NCBI GenBank assembly: GCA_003427395.1
Contig: BFEA01000849.1
Location: 270,471-298,689 of the forward strand
DNA: 28,219 nt
From: Chara braunii
Taxonomy: Eukaryota > Streptophyta > Charophyceae > Charales > Characeae
Direction: 5' to 3'
Position numbers and translations under genes: made by a program. The notes below the pieces were generated by a model. It was not told the DNA's origin, did no database searches, and saw nothing but the letters and a program-made list of their open reading frames with translations. This document shows, piece after piece, positions 7,776 through 17,794 of the stretch; position 1 is the first letter of the stretch, and every line of letters begins with the position of its first letter.

Positions 7776-9073
7776 AAGTTTCACTCTCATTTTCCAAGTG
7801 TGGATGGCAGTGCGACCATGCCGCAGTCCCTCCAGGTCTTGAAGCCGCTTCCTGTGCCGTCCTGGGAGGCAGGACATTTCTGATTTCCCATCGACAACTG
7901 TTCTTTTTTTTTTCGTTTTTTTTTTCTCTCTTCTTCTTTGTTTCTTTGTGCTTGTCTTCTCTGGTCGCTGGTTTTCGAAAACTAAAACGAGCGACCGCCC
8001 ACACGCACAGTGCCAAGCCTCCACCAAGCCTATACCACACCTGTCTAGGTCTCTCCTGAATTCAGGGAGAAATTAATTTTTGCCTCTGCGGGGAAATACT
8101 GGTGGTTTAAACCACCACTCCAAACGAAGCTAAATTCAAGTAAATTGTCGAACCAAAAAGTGCTTTCTGCCAAGCCTGCAAGCTACAGTGCATGTCATCG
8201 GTTTCTTCGAGGGAGGTACCGGTACTAACCTCCCTAGAAACTGAAGTGCTGTATTGGGTGTCAGCACATGACACGAAAAAGACAAGGGAAAAGAGAAAAG
8301 AAGAACTAAATCGAAATGAATGATGCTGGGGTTGGCCCTGAAAGGTACTCACACAAGTAGTGTCCGACAATGACTGAGCCTTCAGAGTTCCGACATCTCA
8401 GGAGAGAGGTTTTCTCCAGGCCTTACCTTCCTACTTTGTGGGAGGAATTTTGTGCTATGGTTGACTTCCGTGTCATGGGTCTTGGATGGAAGTGTTCGGA
8501 ACTTGCAGGCTTCAGGTGCCTTTTCATTTAGAGGCCACAATCTCAGGAAGTACGTGGACATGGCTCGAGGCACAGGAGGCGCACAACCAATGAGAATGAG
8601 ACCCTAGAGGGATGAGTGAGGACTCTTGATGAGTGTTGGTCGTGCCCTTTCATCTGTACTTTCTTAGATTATTACGAGTTCTCACTTTTCCCTCACTTAC
8701 CTTGCCTATGCCCTAAGTCAGTCAGTCCTGCTTCGTTTGCATTGACTTTGATGATGATTATGTTTCCTCGTAATTTTGTCACACTTCTCAAAATTAGTAA
8801 ATTGGCAAAATGGATACATGCATGACACATTAAAGTTCATGATTATCATTTGCGTGTTCTTTGCTGTTCCGGATCAAAATAAAAGATTCCTAAGACTGGG
8901 GACCGGCGAAGACCGCAATTGAAGGGTCTCGCTCAAACCCGGACGCAAACAATAGGAAGGGATTTGCTTAATTCAATTAATTAATTTATTTGTAAAAATC
9001 ATCAAAATCCTGCGTGACAGCCTGTTGGCTTTCTGGTCGCCCGACGTGGGTGACTGGGAAAAAGTGTGACAGT
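7776..9073. other. Non-coding spacer with palindromes
   Basis: No supportable gene. It contains T-rich runs (7905-7945), the 12-bp palindrome CCTGAATTCAGG (8056-8067), an 18-bp perfect palindrome TGGTGGTTTAAACCACCA (8100-8117) and an inverted repeat GGGAGGT/ACCTCCC (8211-8234). From about 8960 to 9000 the sequence is AT-rich. The junction with 5'-truncated element B lies somewhere just before 9074. Confidence 0.6.
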
Positions 9074-9860
9074 GCATGCCAAGCTTGGTTGGACAATCTC
9101 TCGTCCATGCATGGGGTGGTGGCTCCCGAGCTGCACACCAAGATCAGTTGGGTTGATCTCAAGGTGGCGTGGCATAAGCGGTTCTAAATAGAGCCGCTGG
9201 AAATGAAAGCAATGGACAAGTTGATCAAGTTCCACTAGAACACGCTGCTGAGTGGGGATTGGATTTTCGAGTACCAACGCTTGGCGTCCACGCGAGTGTA
9301 CCGATGGACTTTCAGGCCGTCAAACACTACTTCATCTCGAGGCCGTGTCCGACATTGTCCAACGTGTTGAATCAAGTCGCAGACACTCTCACTACAACTG
9401 CGGAGCTCTTCGACAAGGCCGCGCAGATCATCGTCACGAACATGGAGGCCAAGAACCTCAACCGTTTGCCTGCGGCAGGCCCGAACAGAGAACAGCATCG
9501 GCCGAAAGTGGCCGTGGTCGCGGCGGCAACCCCGATTGACCCTTCAAGCTAGGCTGCATCTGCCAATAAGGGGGACAGACTCGCATCCGCCCGGGATGGT
9601 GTCCGCCCCGGCAAAGGCTGCGGACGCAGCAGATCGAAGACCAACACCACGTCAAACCCCTGGCCCGGTGCAGCAACTCAAGACCCATGGACCCACTATG
9701 GTCTCTCGGAGAGTGTATACAAGATACGCACGAGATCCGCTACTGTTTGTGGTTCAATAGTGATCTCCACGAAACCGTGGGTTGTCCTTTGAAAGCTAAG
9801 GGCAAATAGTTGGGAAGTAAGCACCACCAGGAGTGAGTCGACGACCCTCTCGACGCCTTC
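9074..9860 (+). pseudogene. Element B gag remnant with CCHC zinc knuckle
   Basis: Gag forms the virus-like particle and binds element RNA. From 9074 one frame reads AWLDNLS, then APELHTKISWVDLKVAWHKR, typical of plant Ty3/gypsy gag, with stops at 9185-9187 and 9236-9238. After GDWIFEYQRLAS a frameshift moves the coding to the frame with MDFQAVKHYFISRPCPTLSN and LTTTAELFDKAAQIIV. The zinc knuckle lies at 9744-9785 in another frame: C-L-W-F-N-S-D-L-H-E-T-V-G-C. This is CX2CX4HX4C with the second Cys replaced by Phe (TTC, one base from TGC). The N-terminal part of gag is absent. Confidence 0.8.
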
Positions 9861-10092
9861 GGAACCAGCTGCTACGTGTGCGACTGCCCTTCGTTCCGAG
9901 GCACATGCGGAAGTCGATAGTATTCCCATCTTATACTATTTTGAGGACTATGCTGCCCGACTTGTTCCTACGCTGGGTACTCATGCTCAAGGACAACACG
10001 TTTGCGCGATATCTTCTCCGTTCGGCAGCGGCGACTTATCGTCTTCAAGTGGTTCTTCACGGGATTCGGCACGCGAGTACAACATAGAGGTA

Positions 10093-10938
10093 TTGGACCC
10101 GCTCCCGTCCAAGGATTTCACATGGCTTCCTCTCCCGACCACGGGCCGCCTGTCAGGACCGCAATGCGCAGCACTATGTGCTCATCTTCACGCGTACTTA
10201 TCCTTCCATGCACCATTAACTTCGTCGACGGATGACGAAGCTGCGGTGGAGGACATCCTTGCGTATGTTACCAAGGTGGCCTGCGAGTTTTGCACGCGGC
10301 GGTACGATGACAACGCACCTCTCCTCTATGTTCGCATCCAAGTTGGGCAAGCGTCCTGCAACGCTTTGCTCGATAACGGTGCGACTCGCAATTTCATGAG
10401 CCCGACCCTTATGCAAAGGGCTGGCCTTGGCGTACAAGTTCGGAGGAGGGCAAACCTGACGACGATCAAGTTAGCGGACGAAAAGGTGTTTGCATCCAAG
10501 TTGGGCAAGCGTCCTGCAACGCTTTGCTCGATAACAATGCGACTCGCAATTTCATGAGCCACACCTTTATGCAAAGGGCTGGCCTTGGCGCACAAGTTCA
10601 GAGGAAGGCAAACCCCACGACGATCAAGTTGGCGAACGGAAAGGTGCAACAAACTTATCGGCCGCTACATCGAGGCTGTCCCGGTATATTTCGCATCTTA
10701 TGCATGCGAACCGGTGACGTTCGACATTTTGGACACGGACTTCGATATCATTTTGGGAATGCCTTGGCTTGCAGGTGCGGATCACACAGTCAACTTCCAC
10801 CGGCAAACTCTTACTATCCGCGACGCCTTCGGCGCCGAGGTGTCGTGTACCATTCCTCTTCCGCGTCCTTCGATCCGGTGCCAATTGGTGACGACCAAGT
10901 CGTTCCGGGCCACTTATGCTTACGAGCAGCCCGACTAA
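10093..10938 (+). pseudogene. Element B protease with duplicated active site
   Basis: Aspartic protease that would process Gag-Pol. The first active-site copy reads LLDNGATRNFMS (DNGA in place of the usual DSGA). A 158-bp tandem duplication then repeats the segment, now reading DNNATRNF in a shifted frame. The C-terminal half follows in the frame with FDIILGMPWLAG. Since 158 is not a multiple of three the duplication breaks the frame. The linker before the protease (SKDFTWLPLPTTGRL) is typical of the gag-pol junction. Confidence 0.85.
10335..10650 (+). repeat. 158-bp tandem duplication inside the element B protease
   Basis: Unit 1 starts at 10335 and unit 2 at 10493, both beginning CATCCAAGTTGGGCAAGCG. 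By eye about 13 of 158 positions differ, so the duplication is old or arose by recombination between diverged copies. The duplicated part covers the protease catalytic loop. Confidence 0.85.
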
Positions 10939-10959
10939 CCGTCACGGTAGCCAACTCTT

Positions 10960-11690
10960 CACCCACGGACTTGTCTTCATACCCTCGTGTGGTGCGGTTG
11001 CTTGACGAGTTCACTGACATCTTTGAGTCACCTACCAATGTGGTGCAGAACCGGCCGATCTCTCACGAGATCATTCTTGAGGCCGTTGTCGTGCCGAAGA
11101 AAGGTTGCATTTATCGCATGAGCGAGGAGGAGCTCGCGGTCCTCCGCGCACAACTCGACGACTTGTTGGACAAGGGCTGGATCCGCTCTAGTAGCTCCCC
11201 ATATGGAGCACCAGTTCTCTTCGTACGAAAGAAGAACAAGGATCCACGATTGTGCATCGATTACTGCAAGCTCGACGCGCAAAGCGTCAAGAATGCAGGG
11301 CTCTTCCTCGTATTGACGATCTTCTTGAGCGATTAGGCGACGCGAAGTACTTTTCCAAGTTGGACTTGAAGTCAGGCTATCATCAGATTTCGATACGCCC
11401 GAATGATCGCTATAAATCTGCGTTCAGGACACGGTATGGGCATTTTGAGTGGATGGTCATGCCTTTTGGCCTCACCAATGCTCTGACGACCTTTCAAGTG
11501 GCGATGACCAACGAGTTTCGTGCGATGTTGGACCGGTTCATGCTGGTTTACTTGGACGACATTCTCGTCTATAGCCGGACCTTGGAGGATCATCTTGAGC
11601 ACCTTCGACAAGTGTTGGAGATGCTCCGCCACGCCAAGTACAAAGCCAACCGCGACAAGTGCGAATTTGTCAGGCAAGAGCTAGAATAAT
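10960..11690 (+). pseudogene. Element B reverse transcriptase
   Basis: Motifs in order: [111 protein letters not shown], and YLDD (codons 11549-11560) followed by ILVYSRTLEDH. A frameshift near 11290-11300 separates the N-terminal part from the palm. A second break after CEFVRQELE (11687) leads into the connection domain. The active-site YLDD is intact. Confidence 0.9.
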
Positions 11691-12478
11691 TGAGCATTTT
11701 GTCACACCAGAGGGCATCATTCCGTTGTCGGACAAGATTCAGGCCATCCAAGAGTGGCCGGAGCCGCGGAATGTCACGGATGTCTGTTCGTTCCGTGGCC
11801 TTGCCCACTACTACCAACGTAAAGGGGTACTCGAAGATCGCGGCCCACTTGACGAAACTTCAATGCGAGGATCGGTCGTTCGACTTCGGTGAGGATGCGC
11901 GGGGTTCGTTTTTGGCCCTCAAGGCCACGTTACTATCCATGGAGGTCTTGCGCATCTACGACCCGCTATTGTTGACGCGTGTCACTGCCGATGCGTTCGA
12001 CTATGGCGTTGGTGCCGTCCTCGAGCAACACGATGGCGTGGATTGGCACCCGGTCGAGTATTTCAGCAAGAAGGTGCCCGTCGTGCACTCAATCGACGAT
12101 GCACGAAAGGAGCTCCTCGCCTTCGTCCACGCTCTCAAGCGGTGGCAGCACTTTCTCCTTGGTCAAAGTCAATTCTGATGGGTGACAGACAACAATCCGT
12201 TGGTCTCTTAAAGGACCCAGGACACGGTCAACAACACCATCGCCTGCTGAATGGCTTTCATTGACAAGTTTCACTTCTTTCCCGATCACATCCTAAGGAA
12301 GTCAAACCGTTTTGCGGATGCTCTTTCACAGCGTCCGGATGATTGCACCGTCATCTATTCGACCTTCGAGATCGATGACGACCTGCGGGACAGCTTCATT
12401 CGCGACTACCAAGCCGACCCCGAGTTTCGCGACAAGTATACGAATTGCTCCTCTTCTAATCCAGCGCCATCACACTAG
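11691..12478 (+). pseudogene. Element B RNase H domain
   Basis: The RT-RNase H connection (IQEWPEPRNVTDVCSFRGLA, then YSKIAAHLTKL) is followed by VTADAFDYGVGAVLEQHDG, HPVEYFSKKV and ARKELLAFVHALKRWQHFLL. A stop follows GQSQF at 12176. The end of the domain continues in another frame with FFPDHILRKSNRFADALSQR. The SDH motif region (about 12180-12250) is scrambled by an indel. At least three frame breaks are present. Confidence 0.85.
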
Positions 12479-13874
12479 CGGATCCAAGAGGGGTACTTGC
12501 TTGTCCACACGCGGGGGAAGGACTGTCTTTACGTTCCAAGTGATTCTCACTTGCTTACGGGGCTTCTTGGCGAGTTCCACGACGCTCCTGCCACCGGACA
12601 CTTTGGAGTCAATCAAACGATTGGCCGACTTTGCGATTGATTTTGGTGCCCCGGCCTTCTCGGCGACGTCACACGCTAATGCGAGTCATGCGAGGTTTGT
12701 CGACGCTTCAAATCTGCAATCATCATCTGTACGGCGACTTGCGACCGCTACCGGTCCCCTTGCGCCGAAGGGAAGCGATTGCCACGGACATCATCGGGCC
12801 GTTCCCCAAGCACAAGACCGGTGTGGATGGGATTCTCACGGTGGCCGACCGACTCACCAAGTTCGCTATGTTCTTGCCTTGCCGCTATCATGCCAAGGCA
12901 CCGGAGTTGGCTGAGGTTCGTTACGCCGGTTGGATTTGAACCAAGGGTTACCCCAAGGAAATCATTTGCGACCGCGACATTCGGTTCATGTCCGATTTTT
13001 GGTTGGTGCTCAGCAAACGATGGGGCTCATCTTACGCCGATGGCCAAACGGAGAGAGCGCATCAGACCGCACAGGTTCTCCTTCGCACTGCCATCCACCC
13101 CGACCAAAAGGATTGGGTTGAGCGGCTGCCGGATGTCGAGTGGGTATACAACTCGTCCATTCATCCGGCTATCGGGGTGTCGCCCTTTGAGTTCGAGCAC
13201 GGATCAGCGGTCGCCTCTCCATTCGACACAATCATCCCACGGGCGCCCGAGAGCGAGGACCATCTTCTTTTCTTGCGTCGGATGCAAGAGTTACTTGGCA
13301 GGGCACGCGACTAGATGGCCAAGACGCGGCAACGCATGAGCCAACAGGCCAATCGCCAACGTCTTCCGTCTCCATTCTACGCCGGCAACCTCGTATGGGT
13401 CTCCGCCGCGGAATTCAGCCTCGAACAAGATATCTCTTGCAAGCTCCTCCCAAAATGAATGGGGCTCGGGCCGATCGTGGCACCTGTTGGGGATGCACCC
13501 GAAGGACCTTCATACGTCATTAAGGTGCCCGCCCACTTGCCCGTCTACCCGGTCTTTCATTGCTCAAAGTTGGCTCTTTTCACCCGAGCAGAACATGATG
13601 ATTTCCCTAGGCGGCGATCGCAAGACCCACCCTCTATGGATGTTTTTCAAGAGGTCGGCGACATCATCTCCCAGCGGAGCCACGACAACAGCCCACAGAG
13701 TACTTAGTACACTTTGCATACTGTACTCATAAAGCTGACCGTTGGTTGGCCCACGCGGACCTGCAAGCAACAACCCCGGATGTTCTCGCACACTATGAAC
13801 GCAAGTTGCAAGGCAAGCCGACATTTTCGGCTCTACGCCGCGCTCGTGTCCAGGTTCCACCTTCAGATCGTTAG
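12479..13874 (+). pseudogene. Element B integrase with chromodomain-like tail, shortened D-E spacing
   Basis: The zinc-binding domain is recognisable: EFHDAPATGHFG supplies the two His and CESCEVC the Cys pair, with stops in between and before. The core has ATDIIGPFP (first Asp), then ICDRDIRFMSDFW (second Asp) and ADGQTERAHQ (Glu). Only 26 residues separate the last two acidic residues instead of 35, because the segment that normally carries HHPE is missing. GPSYVIKVPAHLPVYPVFH and a chromodomain-like end (YLVHFAYCTHKADRWLAHAD, then TPDVLAHYERKLQ) follow after another frameshift. The stop is TAG at 13872-13874. Catalytically dead as read. Confidence 0.9.
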
Positions 13875-13902
13875 CTTCACCCTCGACCCGGCTTGACTTC
13901 AT

Positions 13903-13915
13903 AAGGAGGGGGGGG
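13903..13915 (+). other. Element B polypurine tract
   Basis: AAGGAGGGGGGGG lies directly before the TG of the 3' LTR and 28 bases after the integrase stop. This is the expected plus-strand primer of a Ty3/gypsy element and fixes the LTR start. Confidence 0.9.
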
Positions 13916-14700
13916 TGTTACATGCTGCGCCTGCTCACGGCCGCCATTTGAGGGGCCCGACTTTTCTTTAGGTGTCCCAAGGCTGCGCGCCATCCAGCAC
14001 GTGCCGTGGAGGCCCACAATGGCCTTTTTAGGCTGCAGGTACAGCCTGAGGCAGCATTTAGTTGTTTATTTCCTTATTATTTGAATGTGCTGTCCTATTT
14101 TGTTTGTTCAGACGACGCTTTGCACGGCCTAGGGCTGGGTGCACTATCGGCGAGGCCATTTTCAGGCCAGGTGCGTTTTGGCGCCTCGCTGCATCAGCAG
14201 CGCGGTCTGAATACCCGGTAGGGGCCCAGACCGGGTGGGCCGTTTTAAGCCAGCCTCAGAGGCACGCCCAGCCAGGCCCAACGCTACATATAGCTGGGCT
14301 GAGGCTGGGTACGGACAGTTCGAATAGCTCACTTCTTGAGCGACACGCTGCTGGTTCAGTGCGCGGCTACTAAGTTGGAGGCTGAGCACCGGAAGGCAGA
14401 GGGGCGGAGGCCATATGCGCGAGGACTTACCTAGTGCCATAGCTGGGACTCCCTGTGCACGCGCGTCCTGCACATGACGACACAGAGCGGTGGTCAGTTC
14501 AGCGGTAGCACCTGCAGGTGAGGCAGCAAGGGAGGCGACATCTTCTTCTTCGTCAGCCTCCCTCTCTTCCTTCTCCTTCTTCTTCTTCCTTCTTTCTTCT
14601 TCTTCTTCTTCTTCATCAGATAAGAGAGAGAGAGAGGGAGGTTACAGGCAGATGATACAAGCAGAGGTTACTGTGGGCAGAGCGCTCAGGATCTGATCCG
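13916..14700 (+). repeat. Element B 3' LTR (end uncertain)
   Basis: Starts TGTTACATGC next to the PPT. A TATA-like CTACATATAG is at 14284-14293. Downstream lie a (TTC)n-rich tract (14541-14614) and a short (GA)n tract (14623-14637). No 5' LTR copy exists in the window, so the right edge is a guess. Confidence 0.6.
14541..14637. repeat. (TTC)n and (GA)n microsatellites
   Basis: Interrupted TTC/TTCC repeats cover 14541-14614 and a GA repeat covers 14623-14637. Confidence 0.85.
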
Positions 14701-16656
14701 ACATTTTTGAGGCAGACATTGATTGGGCATCGACAAGGGACTATTTTTAGACTTCGCTATTGCGATCTCGGTCTTCTCCCTCGCCTCCATCTTCGTCTCG
14801 GCTCTCCCCCCACTCTCATCTGTGGTATCTCCCCATGTGCATGTACAAAGGAGGGACCTTTTTTCCATGTGTGCGGTCCCTCCTCCTCCCTCACATGTGT
14901 GGTGTATGATGGGATGTCGCGTCAGTCCCGATCAGGCAGGGAGTGATTTCAGAATGACGATGTACTTCTCTTTCTTTTTGAAAAACAATGTGTGTGTGTG
15001 TGAGGGGGGGGGGCGGGGGGGGGAAAGAAAGGGGCGCACATTTGCCATCAGATTCATTCAGGGGGGGGGACGTCATTACAGCCAGATACGTTTGGGAAAG
15101 TGGCGGTGCTATTGCGAGGATTTGGCTCCTCGACAGGCCTAAGGGGGCCCTTTTTTCAAGTGTGCCCGCCCTAAGTGAAGGCGGGCCTGACAAATCATGA
15201 AAGGCCCATGCTGTCAATTTTGTATTCGGGGTTCAGGCAGTTGTGTCGCATCAGTTGGTTGAGGGAACCCAGGCCACAAGCAGCAAAACCTTCCACGGCC
15301 TTCTAGGCCTTTTCTGAAAAGCAGGCCCTGGGCCACATCTGGAGCAATATACACAGGCCATTGGGAGATGTAACTGAACAAGGCCCAGCAGCAGCAGAGG
15401 CCCAGCTACCTGGGGCCTCCTGAAAGCTTCTGGGTGCAGGCCCAGCCCAGCCAGGCCAGACTCTTTCCATGTAGGAAAGAGCTCACTGCCTGGACTGGCA
15501 TTCGGGCACTCGTGGCAGCGCTGCTGGAGCGACGCTCACGGACTGCTGCTAGCGCTAGAGCAAGGTTCAAAGCACGTGCAGTCATGTAAGTGAGGGCGCT
15601 GCTGTGGGCAGCACCATAGCCCAGGTTCCATAGCTGGCTGGGGCTTGGATGAACAGCAAGGCGCAGTGGTGGTCTTCAGGTGTAAAGAGGGACGACGTGG
15701 GTGAAAGACGAGGAAGAGAGAGAGAGAGAGAGAGAGATGAGGAGGATGACGTGAGGGCACATACCTGGTATTGGCAACATCTTCATGTACTTCGGTGGCT
15801 GCTGACGTCAACAATTGCATTGTCAATTTGTAGGCAGATAGTAGAGGTGTGGGGAGTAGTCTGGGCACCAAGCGCCAAGTAGGGGAAGGGCCTGGACTCT
15901 TATGTTGGTGATGACGAGAGTAAGCTGTCATTGACATTTGGTTTTAGTGTTTCGATTCTCCATTGGTGTATTATTGGTGCAATGCTGCTTTCTGGACACT
16001 GTGGAACTTTCTGGCTTTCAATGTGATGGTGCAATCTGGATTCTGTCATCTCGCTATTGCTCATTTTCGATGTTCAGGAAGCACAAACACTTCTGATTTT
16101 TTTAGAGAAAGAAAAAAAGAAAAGAAGGGCAAATTCACGCAAATTCACGCCAGCACTTTTTCAGCTACGCGCTGGATGTGATTGCGATCAGATTCATCCA
16201 GGCCTGCGCATAACTGCAATCAACTTCCGGTTTTCTTTTTTCCATCACAATCCCTGCCAGCGAGGCAGGGCATTCTGCGATTTTGCGGCTGTGCATGTTT
16301 CCACACGCACGGAATGAACCAGCAGCAACACTACAGTCCATTTGCCCTTTGTTGTTGGGCCCAGCGGCTTATCCCAGGCCTTCCCTGAGCCGCAACATCT
16401 TCTTGTGGTGACAAGTTCATTTTCCTGCAAGGCTGGGGCCATGTACTGGTGCTTTAAAGGACAATGCGGCAAAGCATGCATGGTGTACTCCCTCGGGTTG
16501 GCATGATGATTGTGACCCCTGCTTCCTCCAGGGCCCTTCAGAGGCACCGCCCTCTCCCACCAGATGCGCCACCAGGAAGAATGTTGACTCTCAAGGTAGA
16601 GCGCTCACGACTCCTGAACCAGAAGAAGACTGTCAAGCCGAACTGTCTTCCTCATG
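14701..16656. other. Non-coding region with low-complexity tracts
   Basis: No supportable gene. It holds a 9-bp inverted repeat GGAGGGACC/GGTCCCTCC (14850-14883), a (TG)n run (14990-15002), G-runs (15004-15069), hairpin GCCCGCC/GGCGGGC (15164-15186), a (GA)n run (about 15712-15736), and hairpin CCCTGCC/GGCAGGG (16252-16270). Between 15130 and 15470 the word GGCC is very frequent. Part of this may still be element B LTR or an unknown repeat. Confidence 0.5.
15004..15069 (+). repeat. G-run cluster (G-quadruplex candidate)
   Basis: G10 (15004-15013), C, G9 (15015-15023), G4 (15031-15034) and G9 (15061-15069) lie within 66 bp. At least four G-tracts of three or more bases allow quadruplex folding on the plus strand. 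Confidence 0.75.
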
Positions 16657-16726
16657 GTAAGACGATTGAAATGGGAAGATAAGGTAAGGAAGTAAGACGA
16701 TTGAAATGGGAAGATAAGGTAAGGAA
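16657..16726. repeat. Two perfect 35-bp tandem repeats
   Basis: Units 16657-16691 and 16692-16726 are identical and start GTAAGACGATTGAAATGGGA. No coding frame uses them. Function unknown. Confidence 0.95.
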
Positions 16727-16930
16727 GTAATGTACTTGAAGATTGCTGCCCCCAACCACAGGTTTCTCACCAATTGAGCCGCAGTGCATTTTGATGATCG
16801 GTCATAGCCTCGGTACCACCCACAGTGCAATGCAGTGCCACCTCAGCCAAAATGCCATGTCAGTGTGCCCTCATCATTCCACACACACCTGCTGTTGCCA
16901 CAACAAACAATGTCGTCACCACAAACTTCC

Positions 16931-16960
16931 GGTCACGCTCCCCTCTACCGGGGAGTGACC
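16931..16960. repeat. Hairpin in element D leader
   Basis: GGTCACGCTCCCC and GGGGAGTGACC are inverted repeats with a two-base offset and a short loop. Confidence 0.7.
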
Positions 16961-17048
16961 AACTAAGCCAGCATCGAAGTATCCTTACTGCGTAGAAGCT
17001 TCGTCAGCGCACCAAGTAACCAAGACACCAGCGCCAGTATCTAAACCA

Positions 17049-17060
17049 GCTCCTATACCA
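17049..17060 (-). other. Element D primer-binding site
   Basis: The minus strand reads TGGTATAGGAGC, 10 of 12 matches to the initiator tRNA-Met complement. It lies three bases from the LTR end (TG at 17064 on the plus strand), the same spacing as in element A. Confidence 0.65.
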
Positions 17061-17794
17061 AATTGTAAGGAAAATTAGCAAGAGCGATAGGCAAAAAACC
17101 AAATTGTACTATCACGCTGTAGACCAGATAGTCGTGTACGAAGCAGAAAGCAAAATGCACCGAGATACGATCCAAATAAGAGCAATACAATGAACTCAAA
17201 TGTGAATGTTGACACTCTCTTGCCGCACCAACATAGTATCCAGTGTCGCTCTTCATTCATTGGCGCACAGCGCCCAGCCTAGTGTGCTCAGCCTATGCTA
17301 GCCTACTCTACATATATGCAACAGGAGTCTCTTCGATCTAAAGACCAATGTACGTGACGACGTCGCTCATGCAGACTGCCAGCATACACCAGGTACGTGC
17401 CGCTTCTCTCTCCCACCTCATCCCTGTCTTCCCCTATGGTGTGCTCCCCTTCACTGGAAGACCATCATCGCCACAGTGCCCCTCTCACCTCCAATGCCCG
17501 CATGCGCCCTCTAGCTGCTAGCGCCCAGGCGGCCACCTGCTATCATTGCAGCAGCGTAGCCGCCTTGCCTGCCCAGGCCATTATGCCCTCTGCTCGGCGA
17601 GACACTTCCCTATATGGAAAGTGCAGCCCAGCCTCTGGCTGGCTGAGCCTGGCAAGGGTGCGCCCAGTAGCTTCACGTTGGGCCAAAGTGTCTGCGCCCA
17701 GACCCTTGCAGACAGTTGCCTTGGCCCGTAGCTGTGAGGCAGCCCAACTGTGCGACGTGGCTGCTGTCACTCGCCGTTTCCTCGTTGGCTGTCG

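Larger units (their letters stand above)
9074..14700 (+). mobile_element. Element B: degraded Ty3/gypsy chromodomain retrotransposon, 5'-truncated
   Basis: On the plus strand: gag remnant, zinc knuckle, protease, RT, RNase H, integrase, chromodomain-like tail, PPT and 3' LTR. No sequence like the 3' LTR start was found upstream and the gag N-terminus is missing, so the 5' end is truncated. Many stops and frameshifts mark it as old and dead. It lies in the opposite orientation to A, C and D and is not closely similar to them at DNA level. The right end is not defined because there is no second LTR; 14700 is approximate. Confidence 0.85.
16800..17794 (-). mobile_element. Element D left part: A-related leader, PBS and LTR start
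   Basis: The segment before the PBS has motifs like the element A leader (GCCACCTCAGCC at 16836, GCCATGTCAGTG at 16852) and a hairpin (16931-16960). The PBS at 17049-17060 is followed by a TG LTR start at 17064. A sequence homologous to the rest of an A-type LTR reappears at 26911, beyond element C, so C seems to have inserted into this LTR. The part from 17064 to 17794 is longer than the matching piece of the element A LTR and does not align well, so another insertion or rearrangement is likely. A plus-strand TATA-like CTACATATATG (17308-17318) may belong to that extra piece. Confidence 0.5.

Noticed and set aside
7263-8027. 254-codon minus-strand ORF, Lys/Arg-rich
   Set aside because: The longest ORF in this region, but the Lys runs come from A-rich tracts on that strand and it reads through the U6 copy.
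8740-8770. Box C-like TGATGATTA of a C/D snoRNA
   Set aside because: No box D and terminal stem at a proper distance.
12312-13339. Long plus-strand ORFs in alternative frames (200 and 186 codons)
   Set aside because: Shadow frames of the element B integrase; Ser/Arg-rich without motifs.
14305-14320. tRNA B-box-like GTTCGAATA
   Set aside because: No matching A box or cloverleaf could be built around it.
15536-15937. 133-codon minus-strand ORF
   Set aside because: Contains an SLSLSL run from the (GA)n microsatellite and no domain.
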